11,829 nt of DNA from contig JAUNPM010000025.1 in assembly GCA_030536675.1 (NCBI GenBank), positions 1 through 11,829 of the forward strand, written 5' to 3'. This stretch comes from Clostridia bacterium (GTDB taxonomy: Bacteria > Bacillota > Clostridia > Lachnospirales > CAG-274). Below the pieces are notes generated by a model. That model was given only the letters and a program-made list of their open reading frames with translations. It was not told where the DNA came from and did no database searches. A program made the position numbers and the translations under genes. Below are positions 5,107 through 11,503 of this stretch, piece by piece; within the stretch, counting starts at the first letter, position 1; every line of letters starts with the position of its first letter.

Positions 5107-5733
5107 ACTGAACAGGAGTTTAACAATGCTCTTATAGAAAGACACGGCTTAGAAGTCTTTCAAAAATTAAAAAATTCCTCAATAGCTGTGGCAGGTCTGG
5201 GAGGTTTGGGTTCAAATGTTTCAATTGCTCTTGCACGTGCAGGCATAGGAAAACTTTTTCTTGTGGACTTTGACACTGTAGATATTTCAAACCTTAACAG
5301 ACAGCAGTATTTTGTGTCTGATATAGGCAGACCCAAAGCCGAAGCTCTTCCCGAAATAATAAAAAAAATAAATCCTTTTATAAATATTGAAACCCTCAAC
5401 ATAAGGGTTACAGAGGAAAATGCTTATGAAATATTCAAGGATTACAGCATTGTATGCGAATGTTTTGACAAAGCCGAAAACAAGGCAATGCTCATTAACA
5501 CACTTCTTACAAGCTCCCACAATATAACTATTGTTTCAGGCTCGGGAATGGCAGGCTATGACACCGGCAACACTATCAAAACACAGAAACTTTCAGACAG
5601 ACTTTATATATGCGGTGACAGAGTATCAGGCATAGAACAGGGGCTTCACCTTATGGCACCCCGCGTAGGCATATGCGCTATGCACGAAGCAAATACCGCA
5701 CTCAGATTATTACTTGGCATAAAGGAGATTTAA
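5104..5733 (+). CDS. thiF: ThiS adenylyltransferase ThiF (short clostridial-type)
   Basis: A 209-residue E1-like enzyme that activates the ThiS C-terminus with ATP. The nucleotide-binding loop is GLGGLGS (31-37), followed by LVDFDTVDISNLNRQQY (53-69), where the acidic residue and N-x-N-R-Q bind ATP, and K78. FDKAENK (121-127) holds the magnesium-binding aspartate region. It is shorter than E. coli ThiF (about 250 residues) and lacks paired CxxC zinc motifs, as in the family-2 ThiF of Clostridia. TTG start at 5104, one base after the thiS stop codon, with GGAGG 8 nt upstream. The stop is one base before the thiG ATG, and the AAGGAG binding site of thiG is in its last codons. Confidence 0.92.
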   Translation: MTEQEFNNALIERHGLEVFQKLKNSSIAVAGLGGLGSNVSIALARAGIGKLFLVDFDTVDISNLNRQQYFVSDIGRPKAEALPEIIKKINPFINIETLNIRVTEENAYEIFKDYSIVCECFDKAENKAMLINTLLTSSHNITIVSGSGMAGYDTGNTIKTQKLSDRLYICGDRVSGIEQGLHLMAPRVGICAMHEANTALRLLLGIKEI

Positions 5734-5734
5734 A

Positions 5735-6499
5735 ATGGAAAAGGATAAATTTATTTTAGGCGGTCACGAATTTACATCACGATTTATACTCGGTTCGGGG
5801 AAGTATTCCCTTGACCTTATTAAAGCAGCCGTTGAAAATGCGGGAGCACAAATAATCACACTTGCTTTAAGACGTGCAAATTCTCATACGGACAATATTC
5901 TTGACTACATACCAAAGGGAGTTACTCTTCTCCCCAACACTTCCGGAGCACGAAACGCACAGGAAGCCGTAAGGATCGCCCGTCTTTCAAGAGAAATAGG
6001 CTGCGGAGATTTTGTAAAAATAGAAATAATGAGAGATTCAAAATATCTCCTTCCCGATAACTACGAAACAATAAAAGCAACGGAAATTTTAGCTAAAGAA
6101 GGCTTTGTTGTTCTTCCCTATATGTATCCCGATCTAAATGTTGCAAGAGATTTAAAAAATGCGGGAGCAGCTGCAATTATGCCTTTGGGAGCACCCATAG
6201 GAACAAACAAGGGGCTTGTGACAAAGGAATTTATAAAAATATTGATTGAAGAAATAGACCTTCCAATTATAGTTGACGCAGGCATAGGCAAGCCGTCACA
6301 GGCTTGCGAAGCAATGGAAATGGGAGCCGCCGCAATTATGGCAAACACAGCAATTGCAACGGCAGGAGACATTCCTTTAATGGCAGAAGCATTTAAAAAA
6401 GCCATTGAAGCAGGCAGAACGGCTTATTTAGCAGGTCTTGGAAGAGTAAAAGACAGTGCAAGCCCATCATCACCTTTAACAGGCTTTTTAAGAAACTAA
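5735..6499 (+). CDS. thiG: Thiazole synthase ThiG
   Basis: A 254-residue TIM barrel that condenses deoxyxylulose 5-phosphate, dehydroglycine and ThiS thiocarboxylate sulfur into the thiazole phosphate tautomer. The Schiff-base lysine is K95 in GDFVKIEIM, and the family signatures NTSGARNAQEAVRIARL (68-84) and PLGAPIGTNKG are present. The C-terminal VDAGIGKPSQACEAMEMG and GAAAIMANTAIA segments form the phosphate site. Length is normal and all signature positions are intact. Coupled to thiF by one-base spacing. Dehydroglycine comes from ThiH encoded next. Confidence 0.97.
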   Translation: MEKDKFILGGHEFTSRFILGSGKYSLDLIKAAVENAGAQIITLALRRANSHTDNILDYIPKGVTLLPNTSGARNAQEAVRIARLSREIGCGDFVKIEIMRDSKYLLPDNYETIKATEILAKEGFVVLPYMYPDLNVARDLKNAGAAAIMPLGAPIGTNKGLVTKEFIKILIEEIDLPIIVDAGIGKPSQACEAMEMGAAAIMANTAIATAGDIPLMAEAFKKAIEAGRTAYLAGLGRVKDSASPSSPLTGFLRN

Positions 6500-6521
6500 A
6501 TTATATATAGGAGAGATAAAA

Positions 6522-7694
6522 ATGGACGAATTAACAAATCCCGAATTAAGAATTGACCATATGAAATACCTGCCCGATATGGAAGACATAGGCTCAGAAA
6601 TTCAGGATAAGGTTATTGCTGCAATGAACAGCTACGACGGTGATAAATATACAGCAGAAGACGTAAAAACAGCTCTTTCAAAGGATACTCTGACTCTTGA
6701 TGATTTCGGCGCTCTTCTTTCACCTGCGGCACTTCCCTTTCTTGAAGAAATGGCACAAAGGGCACAGCTTGAAACAAGAAAGCATTTCGGCAACAGCATA
6801 CAAATGTTTACACCCCTTTATATAGCAAACTACTGTGAAAATTACTGTATTTACTGTGGTTTCAACTGCCACAACAAAATTCACAGAGCAATGCTGAACT
6901 ACGATGAAATAGAAAACGAAATGAAAGCCATAGCCAAAACAGGTCTTGAAGAAATTCTTATACTTACAGGCGAAAGCAAAAAAATGTCAAGCGTTGAATA
7001 CATAGGCGAGGCTTGTAAAATAGCAAAAAAGTATTTTAAGGTAACGGGACTTGAAGTATATCCTATGAATACGGAGGATTACAATTACCTTCACAAATGC
7101 GGAGCGGATTATGTTACCGTATTTCAGGAAACATACGACTCCGACAAGTATGAAACACTTCATCTTGCAGGACACAAAAGAATATTTCCATACAGATTTA
7201 ATGCTCAGGAGCGTGCATTAAAGGGCGGTATGAGAGGAGTAGGCTTTGCGGCTCTTTTAGGACTTTCCGATTTCAGAAAGGACGCTTTTGCCGTAGGGAC
7301 CCACGCTTATTTAATACAGCAAAAATACCCTCACGCAGATATAGCTTTTTCCTGCCCCCGTTTAAGACCAATTATAAACAATGACAAAATAAATCCCAAG
7401 GACGTACACGAGCCTCAGCTTTTGCAGGTAATGTGTGCTTACAGAATATTTATGCCCTTTGCAAGTATGACGATATCAACAAGAGAACGTGCTGAATTTA
7501 GGGATAACTCAATTAAAATTGCCGCAACAAAAATTTCTGCAGGAGTTGACGTGGGAATAGGCGGTCACAGCAGAAGCGAGAAAAAAGGTGACGAGCAGTT
7601 TGAAATAAACGACGGCAGAAATGTAACGGAAGTTTATGAAGCTATCAAATCACAGGGATTACAGCCTGTAATGAGTGAATATATATACCTTTAA
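6522..7694 (+). CDS. thiH: 2-iminoacetate synthase ThiH (radical SAM tyrosine lyase)
   Basis: A 390-residue radical SAM enzyme that splits tyrosine into p-cresol and 2-iminoacetate (dehydroglycine) for ThiG. The cluster motif C105-x3-C109-x2-C112 (CENYCIYC) is followed by GFNCHNKI. TGESKK in the next strand is the SAM-contact region, and the C-terminal part holds GVGFAALLGLSD and SCPRLRP-type segments. Length fits ThiH. It lacks the extended C-terminal cysteine cluster of the related HydG, so a hydrogenase role is excluded. AGGAGA lies about 8 nt before the ATG. Use of the anaerobic ThiH route instead of the oxygen-dependent glycine oxidase ThiO suits an anaerobe. The stop is 10 bp before the ATG of the next gene. 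Confidence 0.95.
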   Translation: MDELTNPELRIDHMKYLPDMEDIGSEIQDKVIAAMNSYDGDKYTAEDVKTALSKDTLTLDDFGALLSPAALPFLEEMAQRAQLETRKHFGNSIQMFTPLYIANYCENYCIYCGFNCHNKIHRAMLNYDEIENEMKAIAKTGLEEILILTGESKKMSSVEYIGEACKIAKKYFKVTGLEVYPMNTEDYNYLHKCGADYVTVFQETYDSDKYETLHLAGHKRIFPYRFNAQERALKGGMRGVGFAALLGLSDFRKDAFAVGTHAYLIQQKYPHADIAFSCPRLRPIINNDKINPKDVHEPQLLQVMCAYRIFMPFASMTISTRERAEFRDNSIKIAATKISAGVDVGIGGHSRSEKKGDEQFEINDGRNVTEVYEAIKSQGLQPVMSEYIYL

Positions 7695-7704
7695 GGAGAT
7701 ATTT

Positions 7705-8244
7705 ATGTACAAAAAAATTGCCGTAACAAACAGGAATCTTTGTTCCGATTTAATTACTCAAATAGAAAAACTTCATAACAGCGATTTTGATTATATAATT
7801 CTCCGTGAAAAAGACCTTTCACTTGAAGAATATACGGCTCTTGCCGCTAGTGCAATTAAAATAAGCAATAAAATCATACTGCATACATTTACGGATGCGG
7901 CAGAAGCATTAAAATACCACAAAATACACCTTCCTTTTAATGCTTTTGTAAATATTGCAGATAAAATCAAAAATTATGATATAACAGGTGTTTCCGCTCA
8001 TACCATAGACGACGCTTTTAAGGCTCAGGAGCTTGGAGCCTCTTATGTTACAATAAGCCCGGTATTCCATACGTCCTGCAAGCCTGATGTCCCCCCTTTG
8101 GGACTTAATAAACTTGAATATATATGCAGTAAATTAAGCATACCCGTGTATGCTTTAGGCGGAGTAACATTTGAAAACGCACAAAGCTGTATTTCTCACG
8201 GAGCCAAAGGCGTATGTATGATGAGCCAAGCAATGATATTTTAA
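7705..8244 (+). CDS. tenI: ThiE/TenI family protein, TenI-like (probable thiazole tautomerase)
   Basis: A 179-residue TIM barrel. It resembles TenI more than ThiE. HLPFNAF (75-81) replaces the ThiE HxGQxD loop, and the ThiE NDRxD region reads HTFTDAAEA (60-68) without the Asn-Asp substrate pair. SPVFHTSCK (118-126) corresponds to the TenI GHVFETDCK stretch, and GVSAHT (95-100) carries the family histidine H99. TenI in Bacillus converts the ThiG product to its aromatic tautomer. ThiE joins HMP-PP and HET-P. Shorter than typical ThiE (about 210). The ATG at 7705 follows AAGGAG at 7694-7699, and the stop of thiH lies at 7692-7694. The in-frame upstream ATG at 7675 lies inside thiH and has no site. 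A divergent ThiE cannot be excluded. Confidence 0.72.
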   Translation: MYKKIAVTNRNLCSDLITQIEKLHNSDFDYIILREKDLSLEEYTALAASAIKISNKIILHTFTDAAEALKYHKIHLPFNAFVNIADKIKNYDITGVSAHTIDDAFKAQELGASYVTISPVFHTSCKPDVPPLGLNKLEYICSKLSIPVYALGGVTFENAQSCISHGAKGVCMMSQAMIF

Positions 8245-8385
8245 TATATAACTTTATTGCATATTACACCGAATGATATAATACAAGGCTGTAATAGGAT
8301 TTTGTGGAATATAAAAATAGGTCTAAAAGTTAATTTTATATGAGTTTGAGAACCGAAAAAACAGAAAAAAATAATAATCATATAA

Positions 8386-8414
8386 TTGACTTTTCGGGAT
8401 ATCTGTGATATTAT
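8386..8414 (+). promoter_or_regulatory. Promoter of a free-standing RNA gene
   Basis: TTGACT (8386-8391), a 17-bp spacer and TATTAT (8409-8414). A second TATAAT at 8412-8417 has a 20-bp spacer and is less likely. Start is about 8421. The 140 bp from the thi operon end to here hold no gene; a weak TATTACA/TGTAATA hairpin at 8262-8296 is the only structure seen. Confidence 0.7.
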
Positions 8415-8420
8415 AATTAT

Positions 8421-8510
8421 ACAAGAGGGAGCAACCTTAACGGCTGCACACCCCTAATAGTAAATACAAATAACCGCATTACTTTGTCAGGGTAGGGCGG
8501 TTATTTTTTT
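8421..8510 (+). ncRNA. Candidate free-standing structured small RNA, unidentified
   Basis: An approximately 90-nt transcript unit between a good promoter and a strong terminator, with no downstream gene on this strand for over 3 kb and no credible ORF. The 5' half folds: AGGG (8426-8429) with CCCT (8452-8455), and GCA-CC (8431-8436) with GG-TGC (8442-8447) around a short TTAAC loop. The 3' half is the terminator hairpin AATAACCGC/GCGGTTATT (8469-8477/8497-8505). Its loop carries a second AGGG (8489-8492) that could also pair with the CCCT, giving a pseudoknot or an alternative fold. I compared it from memory with TPP, preQ1, ZTP, fluoride, T-box and 6S patterns and recognise none. Confidence 0.5.
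8469..8510 (+). terminator. Rho-independent terminator of the 8421 RNA
   Basis: AATAACCGC (8469-8477) and GCGGTTATT (8497-8505), nine perfect pairs with a 19-nt loop, followed by seven T (8504-8510). The loop contains CAGGGTAGG. From here to the next terminator at 8667 no gene is seen, only an imperfect AAGCAGTA/TATTGCTT hairpin at 8543-8574. Confidence 0.85.
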
Positions 8511-8666
8511 ATATATGCCAAAATGACGATTATTATACCTTTAAGCAGTATTTAGCAATTTGTCCGTATTGCTTGAAAAAATTATTTATTGACCCTTAAG
8601 AAATTATAATCTACACCGCTGGAGCTATGATTTTTGTAAACCACACCAGTTGACAAAGAACCATTA

Positions 8667-8696
8667 TAAAAGACGGCATAGAATTTCTACACCGTC
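8667..8696 (-). terminator. Rho-independent terminator of ychF
   Basis: On the minus strand GACGG (8696-8692) pairs with CCGTC (8676-8672). TAGAA/TTCTA forms an inner stem past 2-nt bulges, and TTTTAT follows. It lies about 38 bp beyond the ychF stop. Confidence 0.8.
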
Positions 8697-8733
8697 CCTT
8701 TGATCTGCTTTAATTATAAACAAACCTTTTTAA

Positions 8734-9831
8734 TTACACATTAAATCTGAAAAGAATAACATCTCCGTCTTTAACAACGTAATCCTTTCCCTCACTTCTG
8801 TATACTCCCGCTTCCTTTGCAGCAGCTATTGATCCCAGCTTTACAAGCTCGTCATAAGTTACAACCTCCGCTCTTATAAAGCCTCTTTCAAAATCAGAGT
8901 GTATTTTTCCTGCGGCCTGTGGGGCTTTTGTTCCTTCCGTAATCGTCCAAGCCCTTACCTCCTGCTCTCCTGCAGTAAGATAACTTATGAGCCCAAGCAA
9001 AGAATAGCTTGCATTTATAAGTCTTTCAAGTCCGCCGCTTTCACAGCCCAGATCAGCAAGAAACTCCTGTTTTTCATCACTTTCAAGCTCTGCAATTTCC
9101 TCTTCTATCTTAGCACAGACAACAAACACTCCCGAACCCCCTTCTTTTGCAAGCTCTCTTACAGCTTTAACGTGAGCATTGTTCTCACCGTCATCAGCCA
9201 GATCCTCCTCGGATACATTTGCCGCATATAAAACAGGCTTACGGCTCAAAAGATTAAGACTGTCTGCAAATGCCTTGTCATCTTCATTTTCAAATTCAAT
9301 ATTTCTTGCATTTTTACCCTCTTCAAGAACTGCTTTTATTTCTTTTAAAACAGCAACTTCCTTTGCAAGAGATTTATCATTCATTGCCTGCTTCTGTGTT
9401 TTTGCAATTCTCTTGTCCACGACCTCAAGATCCGCAAGTATAAGCTCCAGATTAATTGTTTCAATGTCCCTTACAGGGTCAACTTTAGCGTCAACGTGTA
9501 CAATATTGCTGTCCTCAAAGCATCTTACAACGTGTACAATAGCGTCAACCTCTCTTATGTGAGAAAGAAACTTATTTCCAAGCCCTTCACCCTGACTTGC
9601 ACCCTTAACAAGTCCCGCAATGTCTACAAATTCAATAACCGCAGGTGTGACCTTCCTTGTTTTATACATATCTGCAAGAACATCAAGTCTTTTGTCAGGC
9701 ACAGGCACGATCCCTACATTTGGATCAATAGTACAAAAGGGATAATTTGCAGATTCCGCTCCTCCTCCCGCAAGAGAATTAAATAAAGTGCTTTTGCCCA
9801 CGTTAGGCAAACCAACTATTCCAAGTTTCAT
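8734..9831 (-). CDS. ychF: Redox-regulated ATPase/GTPase YchF (Obg family, OLA1-like)
   Basis: The 365-residue length is standard. The P-loop is GLPNVGKS (7-14), the Walker B/G3 region is FVDIAGLVKGASQGEGLG (68-85), and the G4 position is NVSE (205-208) instead of NKxD. That substitution is the family feature behind its preference for ATP. A coiled-coil insertion lies around 120-175 (KTQKQAM, EVAVLKEIK), and the TGS domain occupies about 280-363, ending DGDVILFRFNV. The protein binds ribosomes and nucleotides and affects stress responses, with an incompletely settled role. AAGGAG lies 10 nt before the ATG. Single-gene unit, and a terminator just upstream (9864-9897) separates it from the small gene behind it. 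Its own promoter is not obvious. Confidence 0.97.
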   Translation of the reverse strand: MKLGIVGLPNVGKSTLFNSLAGGGAESANYPFCTIDPNVGIVPVPDKRLDVLADMYKTRKVTPAVIEFVDIAGLVKGASQGEGLGNKFLSHIREVDAIVHVVRCFEDSNIVHVDAKVDPVRDIETINLELILADLEVVDKRIAKTQKQAMNDKSLAKEVAVLKEIKAVLEEGKNARNIEFENEDDKAFADSLNLLSRKPVLYAANVSEEDLADDGENNAHVKAVRELAKEGGSGVFVVCAKIEEEIAELESDEKQEFLADLGCESGGLERLINASYSLLGLISYLTAGEQEVRAWTITEGTKAPQAAGKIHSDFERGFIRAEVVTYDELVKLGSIAAAKEAGVYRSEGKDYVVKDGDVILFRFNV

Positions 9832-9863
9832 AATTAATTTTCTCCTTTGTTATATATATGTAC

Positions 9864-9897
9864 AGAAAAATAGACGGTTATATATGCCGTCTATTTT
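9864..9897 (-). terminator. Rho-independent terminator after the 60-residue membrane protein gene
   Basis: AATAGACGG (9869-9877) and CCGTCTATT (9887-9895) are perfectly complementary around a 9-nt loop TTATATATG. On the minus strand the stem is followed by TTTTTC. The T-run on the plus side is short (TTTT), so termination is mainly leftward. Confidence 0.85.
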
Positions 9898-9908
9898 AAA
9901 TGATTTGA

Positions 9909-10091
9909 TCAATCTCTGTTTGCAACAGCGCCTGTGAGCAATCCTAAAAGAAATACCAAAAATGTTATTCCAACAGCACAAACCGCTAACTTAGGCTTAT
10001 CTTCTTCGGGTATAAAAGTTCCTTTCAGTGTATGAGCCTTAACTTCCTGCTCCGCAGCACGATAATGTTTTCTTGGTCTTGCATACCTCAT
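9909..10091 (-). CDS. Small single-pass membrane protein, unidentified
   Basis: A 60-residue protein with a basic N-terminus (MRYARPRKHYRAAEQEVK), a middle with TFIPEEDKPK, and one hydrophobic segment at about 35-57 (LAVCAVGITFLVFLLGLLTG) ending AVANRD. The charge pattern (basic cytoplasmic N-terminus, short tail outside) suggests a single-pass protein with N inside. I do not recognise a family. Its reality is supported by a strong AAAGGAGG site at normal spacing, a TATAAT promoter with extended TG, and a dedicated strong terminator. No partner gene is nearby, so no function can be given. Confidence 0.75.
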   Translation of the reverse strand: MRYARPRKHYRAAEQEVKAHTLKGTFIPEEDKPKLAVCAVGITFLVFLLGLLTGAVANRD

Positions 10092-10142
10092 ATAAACTGC
10101 CTCCTTTAAAACATATAAGTTTAAACGATTTCTTATTTAATA

Positions 10143-10151
10143 ATTATACCA
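10143..10151 (-). promoter_or_regulatory. Extended -10 promoter of the 60-residue protein gene
   Basis: TGGTATAAT (10151-10143) combines TATAAT with an upstream TGn extension. The sequence 17 bp further up (TTTTAT) is a poor -35, which an extended -10 can tolerate. The start near 10136 leaves a leader of about 45 nt. Confidence 0.6.
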
Positions 10152-10241
10152 CACCTGCATTAATTATAAAAGCAAATTTTTTATTAATTTAAATATATTT
10201 TATCAAAATATTGATTTTTTATTACAGGTACCTTATTTATT

Positions 10242-10436
10242 TTAATTTCCGCCCTGAAAAAGCTCATCAACCGTCGATCCCAATACTCTCGCCAAATTAA
10301 AAGCTAAAACCAATGTAGGGTCATATTTATTATTCTCTATAGCATTAACCGTTTGACGTGTAACACCGCACTCTTTAGCAAGCATTTCCTGTGACAATCC
10401 TTTTTCCTTACGTTTTTTTCTAATAATATTTTTCAT
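10242..10436 (-). CDS. XRE-family helix-turn-helix regulator
   Basis: A 64-residue protein that is almost only a DNA-binding domain. After MKNIIRKKRKEKGLSQEMLA, helix 2, turn and recognition helix 3 span about 15-38 (QEMLAKECGVTRQTVNAIEN). YDPTLVLAFNLARVLGSTVDELF completes the five-helix Xre/Cro fold. Very small stand-alone XRE proteins like this are usually dimeric regulators of their own operon. It begins 6 bp after the stop of the membrane protein gene upstream, and the ribosome binding site is weak (GGG in that gene's last codons), so coupled translation is likely. It probably binds the two palindromes around the operon promoter. No effector domain is visible. Confidence 0.93.
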   Translation of the reverse strand: MKNIIRKKRKEKGLSQEMLAKECGVTRQTVNAIENNKYDPTLVLAFNLARVLGSTVDELFQGGN

Positions 10437-10442
10437 ACAAAC

Positions 10443-10748
10443 TTACCCATACCTTTTCTTATTTATAAAAAGTATACCCGTAAAAATAAAGGACAAAATA
10501 CACAAATATATTACAGGAGTACATTCAAACTCGAATTTTGTATATTTTTCAATAAAAATATTATATATAAAGCCTGCCAAAAGTAAAACAACATATATTT
10601 TAGCAGTATTCAAGCTTGTTTTAAACAAAATAAATTTTCTGCGTTCATCGCCCTTGCCAAAAAGCTCAATGATCATTACAATTAGACATATTATTGACAG
10701 CAATAAAAACACCCATAAACAAGCCGACAATATAATTTGATATTTCAT
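10443..10748 (-). CDS. Small three-helix membrane protein paired with an XRE regulator
   Basis: A 101-residue protein with hydrophobic segments at about 6-28 (ILSACLWVFLLLSIICLIVM), 49-66 (KIYVVLLLAGFIYNIF) and 78-95 (PVIYLCILSFIFTGILFI), ending in basic NKKRYG. Between the first two helices is a charged cytoplasmic-type loop (GKGDERRKFILFKTS). No family is recognised with confidence. Small membrane proteins encoded next to short XRE regulators are common in Firmicutes and often of unknown role. AGGAGGG is placed well before the ATG, and the promoter is consensus. First gene of a two-gene operon. The regulator may respond to it or control it. Confidence 0.8.
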   Translation of the reverse strand: MKYQIILSACLWVFLLLSIICLIVMIIELFGKGDERRKFILFKTSLNTAKIYVVLLLAGFIYNIFIEKYTKFEFECTPVIYLCILSFIFTGILFINKKRYG

Positions 10749-10765
10749 TGCGATCCCTCCTAAAA

Positions 10766-10783
10766 TGTCAAAAACTTTTTACT
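10766..10783. promoter_or_regulatory. Operator-like palindrome, copy 2 (downstream of the -10)
   Basis: TGTCAAAAACTTTTTACT fits the partial palindrome TGTnAAAAnnTTTTnACA except at the last base. It lies just after the -10 box over the start-site region. It shares 15 of 18 bases with the copy at 10812-10829 in the same orientation. Confidence 0.55.
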
Positions 10784-10788
10784 TTTTT

Positions 10789-10817
10789 ATTATATATCAA
10801 ATTTATAATTTTGTCAA
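10789..10817 (-). promoter_or_regulatory. Consensus promoter of the membrane protein-XRE operon
   Basis: TTGACA (10817-10812), a 17-bp spacer and TATAAT (10794-10789), exact consensus in both boxes. A promoter this strong on such an operon normally needs repression. The -35 is part of operator copy 1. Confidence 0.85.
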
Positions 10818-10829
10818 AAGTTTTTTACA
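10812..10829. promoter_or_regulatory. Operator-like palindrome, copy 1 (over the -35)
   Basis: TGTCAAAAGTTTTTTACA is an imperfect palindrome (14 of 18 bases symmetric, pattern TGTnAAAAnnTTTTnACA) that includes the -35 hexamer. Centre-to-centre distance to copy 2 is 46 bp. Binding here would block polymerase directly. That the neighbouring XRE protein is the binder is inference. Confidence 0.6.
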
Positions 10830-10867
10830 TTTTACTTAAAATTAATACCTTGCTGATTTTAAGCATC

Positions 10868-10919
10868 AAAAAAGGAGCCTTCTTTAAATGATGCTTGATC
10901 ATTTTATGAAAGCTCCCTT
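10868..10919 (-). terminator. Branched terminator after the HD-domain gene
   Basis: AAGGGAGCTTTC (10919-10908, minus) pairs with GAAGGCTCCTTT (10882-10871) with two G-U, and six T follow (10873-10868). Inside, AAATGAT (10904-10898) pairs with ATCATTT (10892-10886). An alternative pairing, TGATGCTT (10868-10861) with AAGCATCA (10896-10889), would break the inner hairpin. Confidence 0.8.
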
Positions 10920-10922
10920 ACA

Positions 10923-11477
10923 TTATCTTCTAAATGCCGCTCTAACTCTTGTATATGAACGTTTTGCTGTTCTTGCTGACGCAGAGCCTAAAGTTTTGCT
11001 CCACTGAGTTGCAACTTCAAGCGTAGCTGCATATTTATCCGCCAATGTTACGGCATAGGACTCTTTATATTTAGGCATTCCGGGATATAAAGGCCACATA
11101 TGCTTAAGAATAGCGTCTTCTTCCCTTTCGGAAATATCAATAAGCTTACTTGCATTTCTGGCGGCAAGTCTTGCATGAAAAACGGCATGGAACTGAGGTG
11201 TTTTTTTAGTATGCCAGTCATACCAGTATAAGTCGTGCAAAAGACCTGCTCTTGCAGCCATACGAGGGTCAGCTCCTATTTTTTTTGCAATTTTAAAGCT
11301 ATAGTAAGAAACACTAAGACAATGCTGTAATCTTGAAGTTTTATGATGCTGTTCAAAATTATTCAGCTTCCTTACCATATCAGATTCCCATATATCGTCA
11401 ATATATGATCTGAATTCGGCAACCTCTGGAATAGAAAAATCCCACAAATTTGTCTTTGAACCAATAGCTCTGTTCAT
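10923..11477 (-). CDS. HD-domain protein (predicted metal-dependent phosphohydrolase)
   Basis: A 184-residue protein from ATG 11477. The HD pattern runs H52 (RLQHCLSVS), H81-D82 (AGLLHDLYWYD), H101 or H126 (HARLA, KHMWP) and D147 (TLADKYAA), the usual order of the metal ligands. Members hydrolyse phosphate esters of nucleotides or related compounds; the substrate cannot be told. The C-terminus (about 165-184) is Ser/Arg/Lys-rich (SARTAKRSYTRVRAAFRR). The start is chosen because GGGGAG (11492-11487) lies 9 nt upstream. In-frame starts at 11507 (TTG), 11498 and 11486 lack such a site. It follows the YesL-like gene by 26 bp and is probably in one transcript with it. Confidence 0.85.
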   Translation of the reverse strand: MNRAIGSKTNLWDFSIPEVAEFRSYIDDIWESDMVRKLNNFEQHHKTSRLQHCLSVSYYSFKIAKKIGADPRMAARAGLLHDLYWYDWHTKKTPQFHAVFHARLAARNASKLIDISEREEDAILKHMWPLYPGMPKYKESYAVTLADKYAATLEVATQWSKTLGSASARTAKRSYTRVRAAFRR

Positions 11478-11503
11478 TCTTTGCATCTCCCCAATCATAA
11501 TGA

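Noticed and set aside
6522..7694. HydG-type hydrogenase maturase instead of ThiH.
   Set aside because: The protein lacks the extended C-terminal cysteine cluster, is shorter, and lies within a thiamine operon.
8262..8296. A TATTACA/TGTAATA hairpin as terminator of the thi operon.
   Set aside because: The stem is 7 AT-rich pairs with a 21-nt loop and is followed by GGATTTT rather than a clean T-run. No convincing terminator was found for this operon.
8486..8505. AGGGTAGGGCGG resembles a T-box AGGGUGGNACCGCG element.
   Set aside because: It lacks the ACCGCG continuation and any long stem I specifier region, and no aminoacyl-tRNA synthetase or amino-acid gene follows.
8543..8574. AAGCAGTA/TATTGCTT hairpin between the ncRNA and ychF.
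   Set aside because: It is an imperfect stem with no T-run on either strand and no neighbouring gene to serve.
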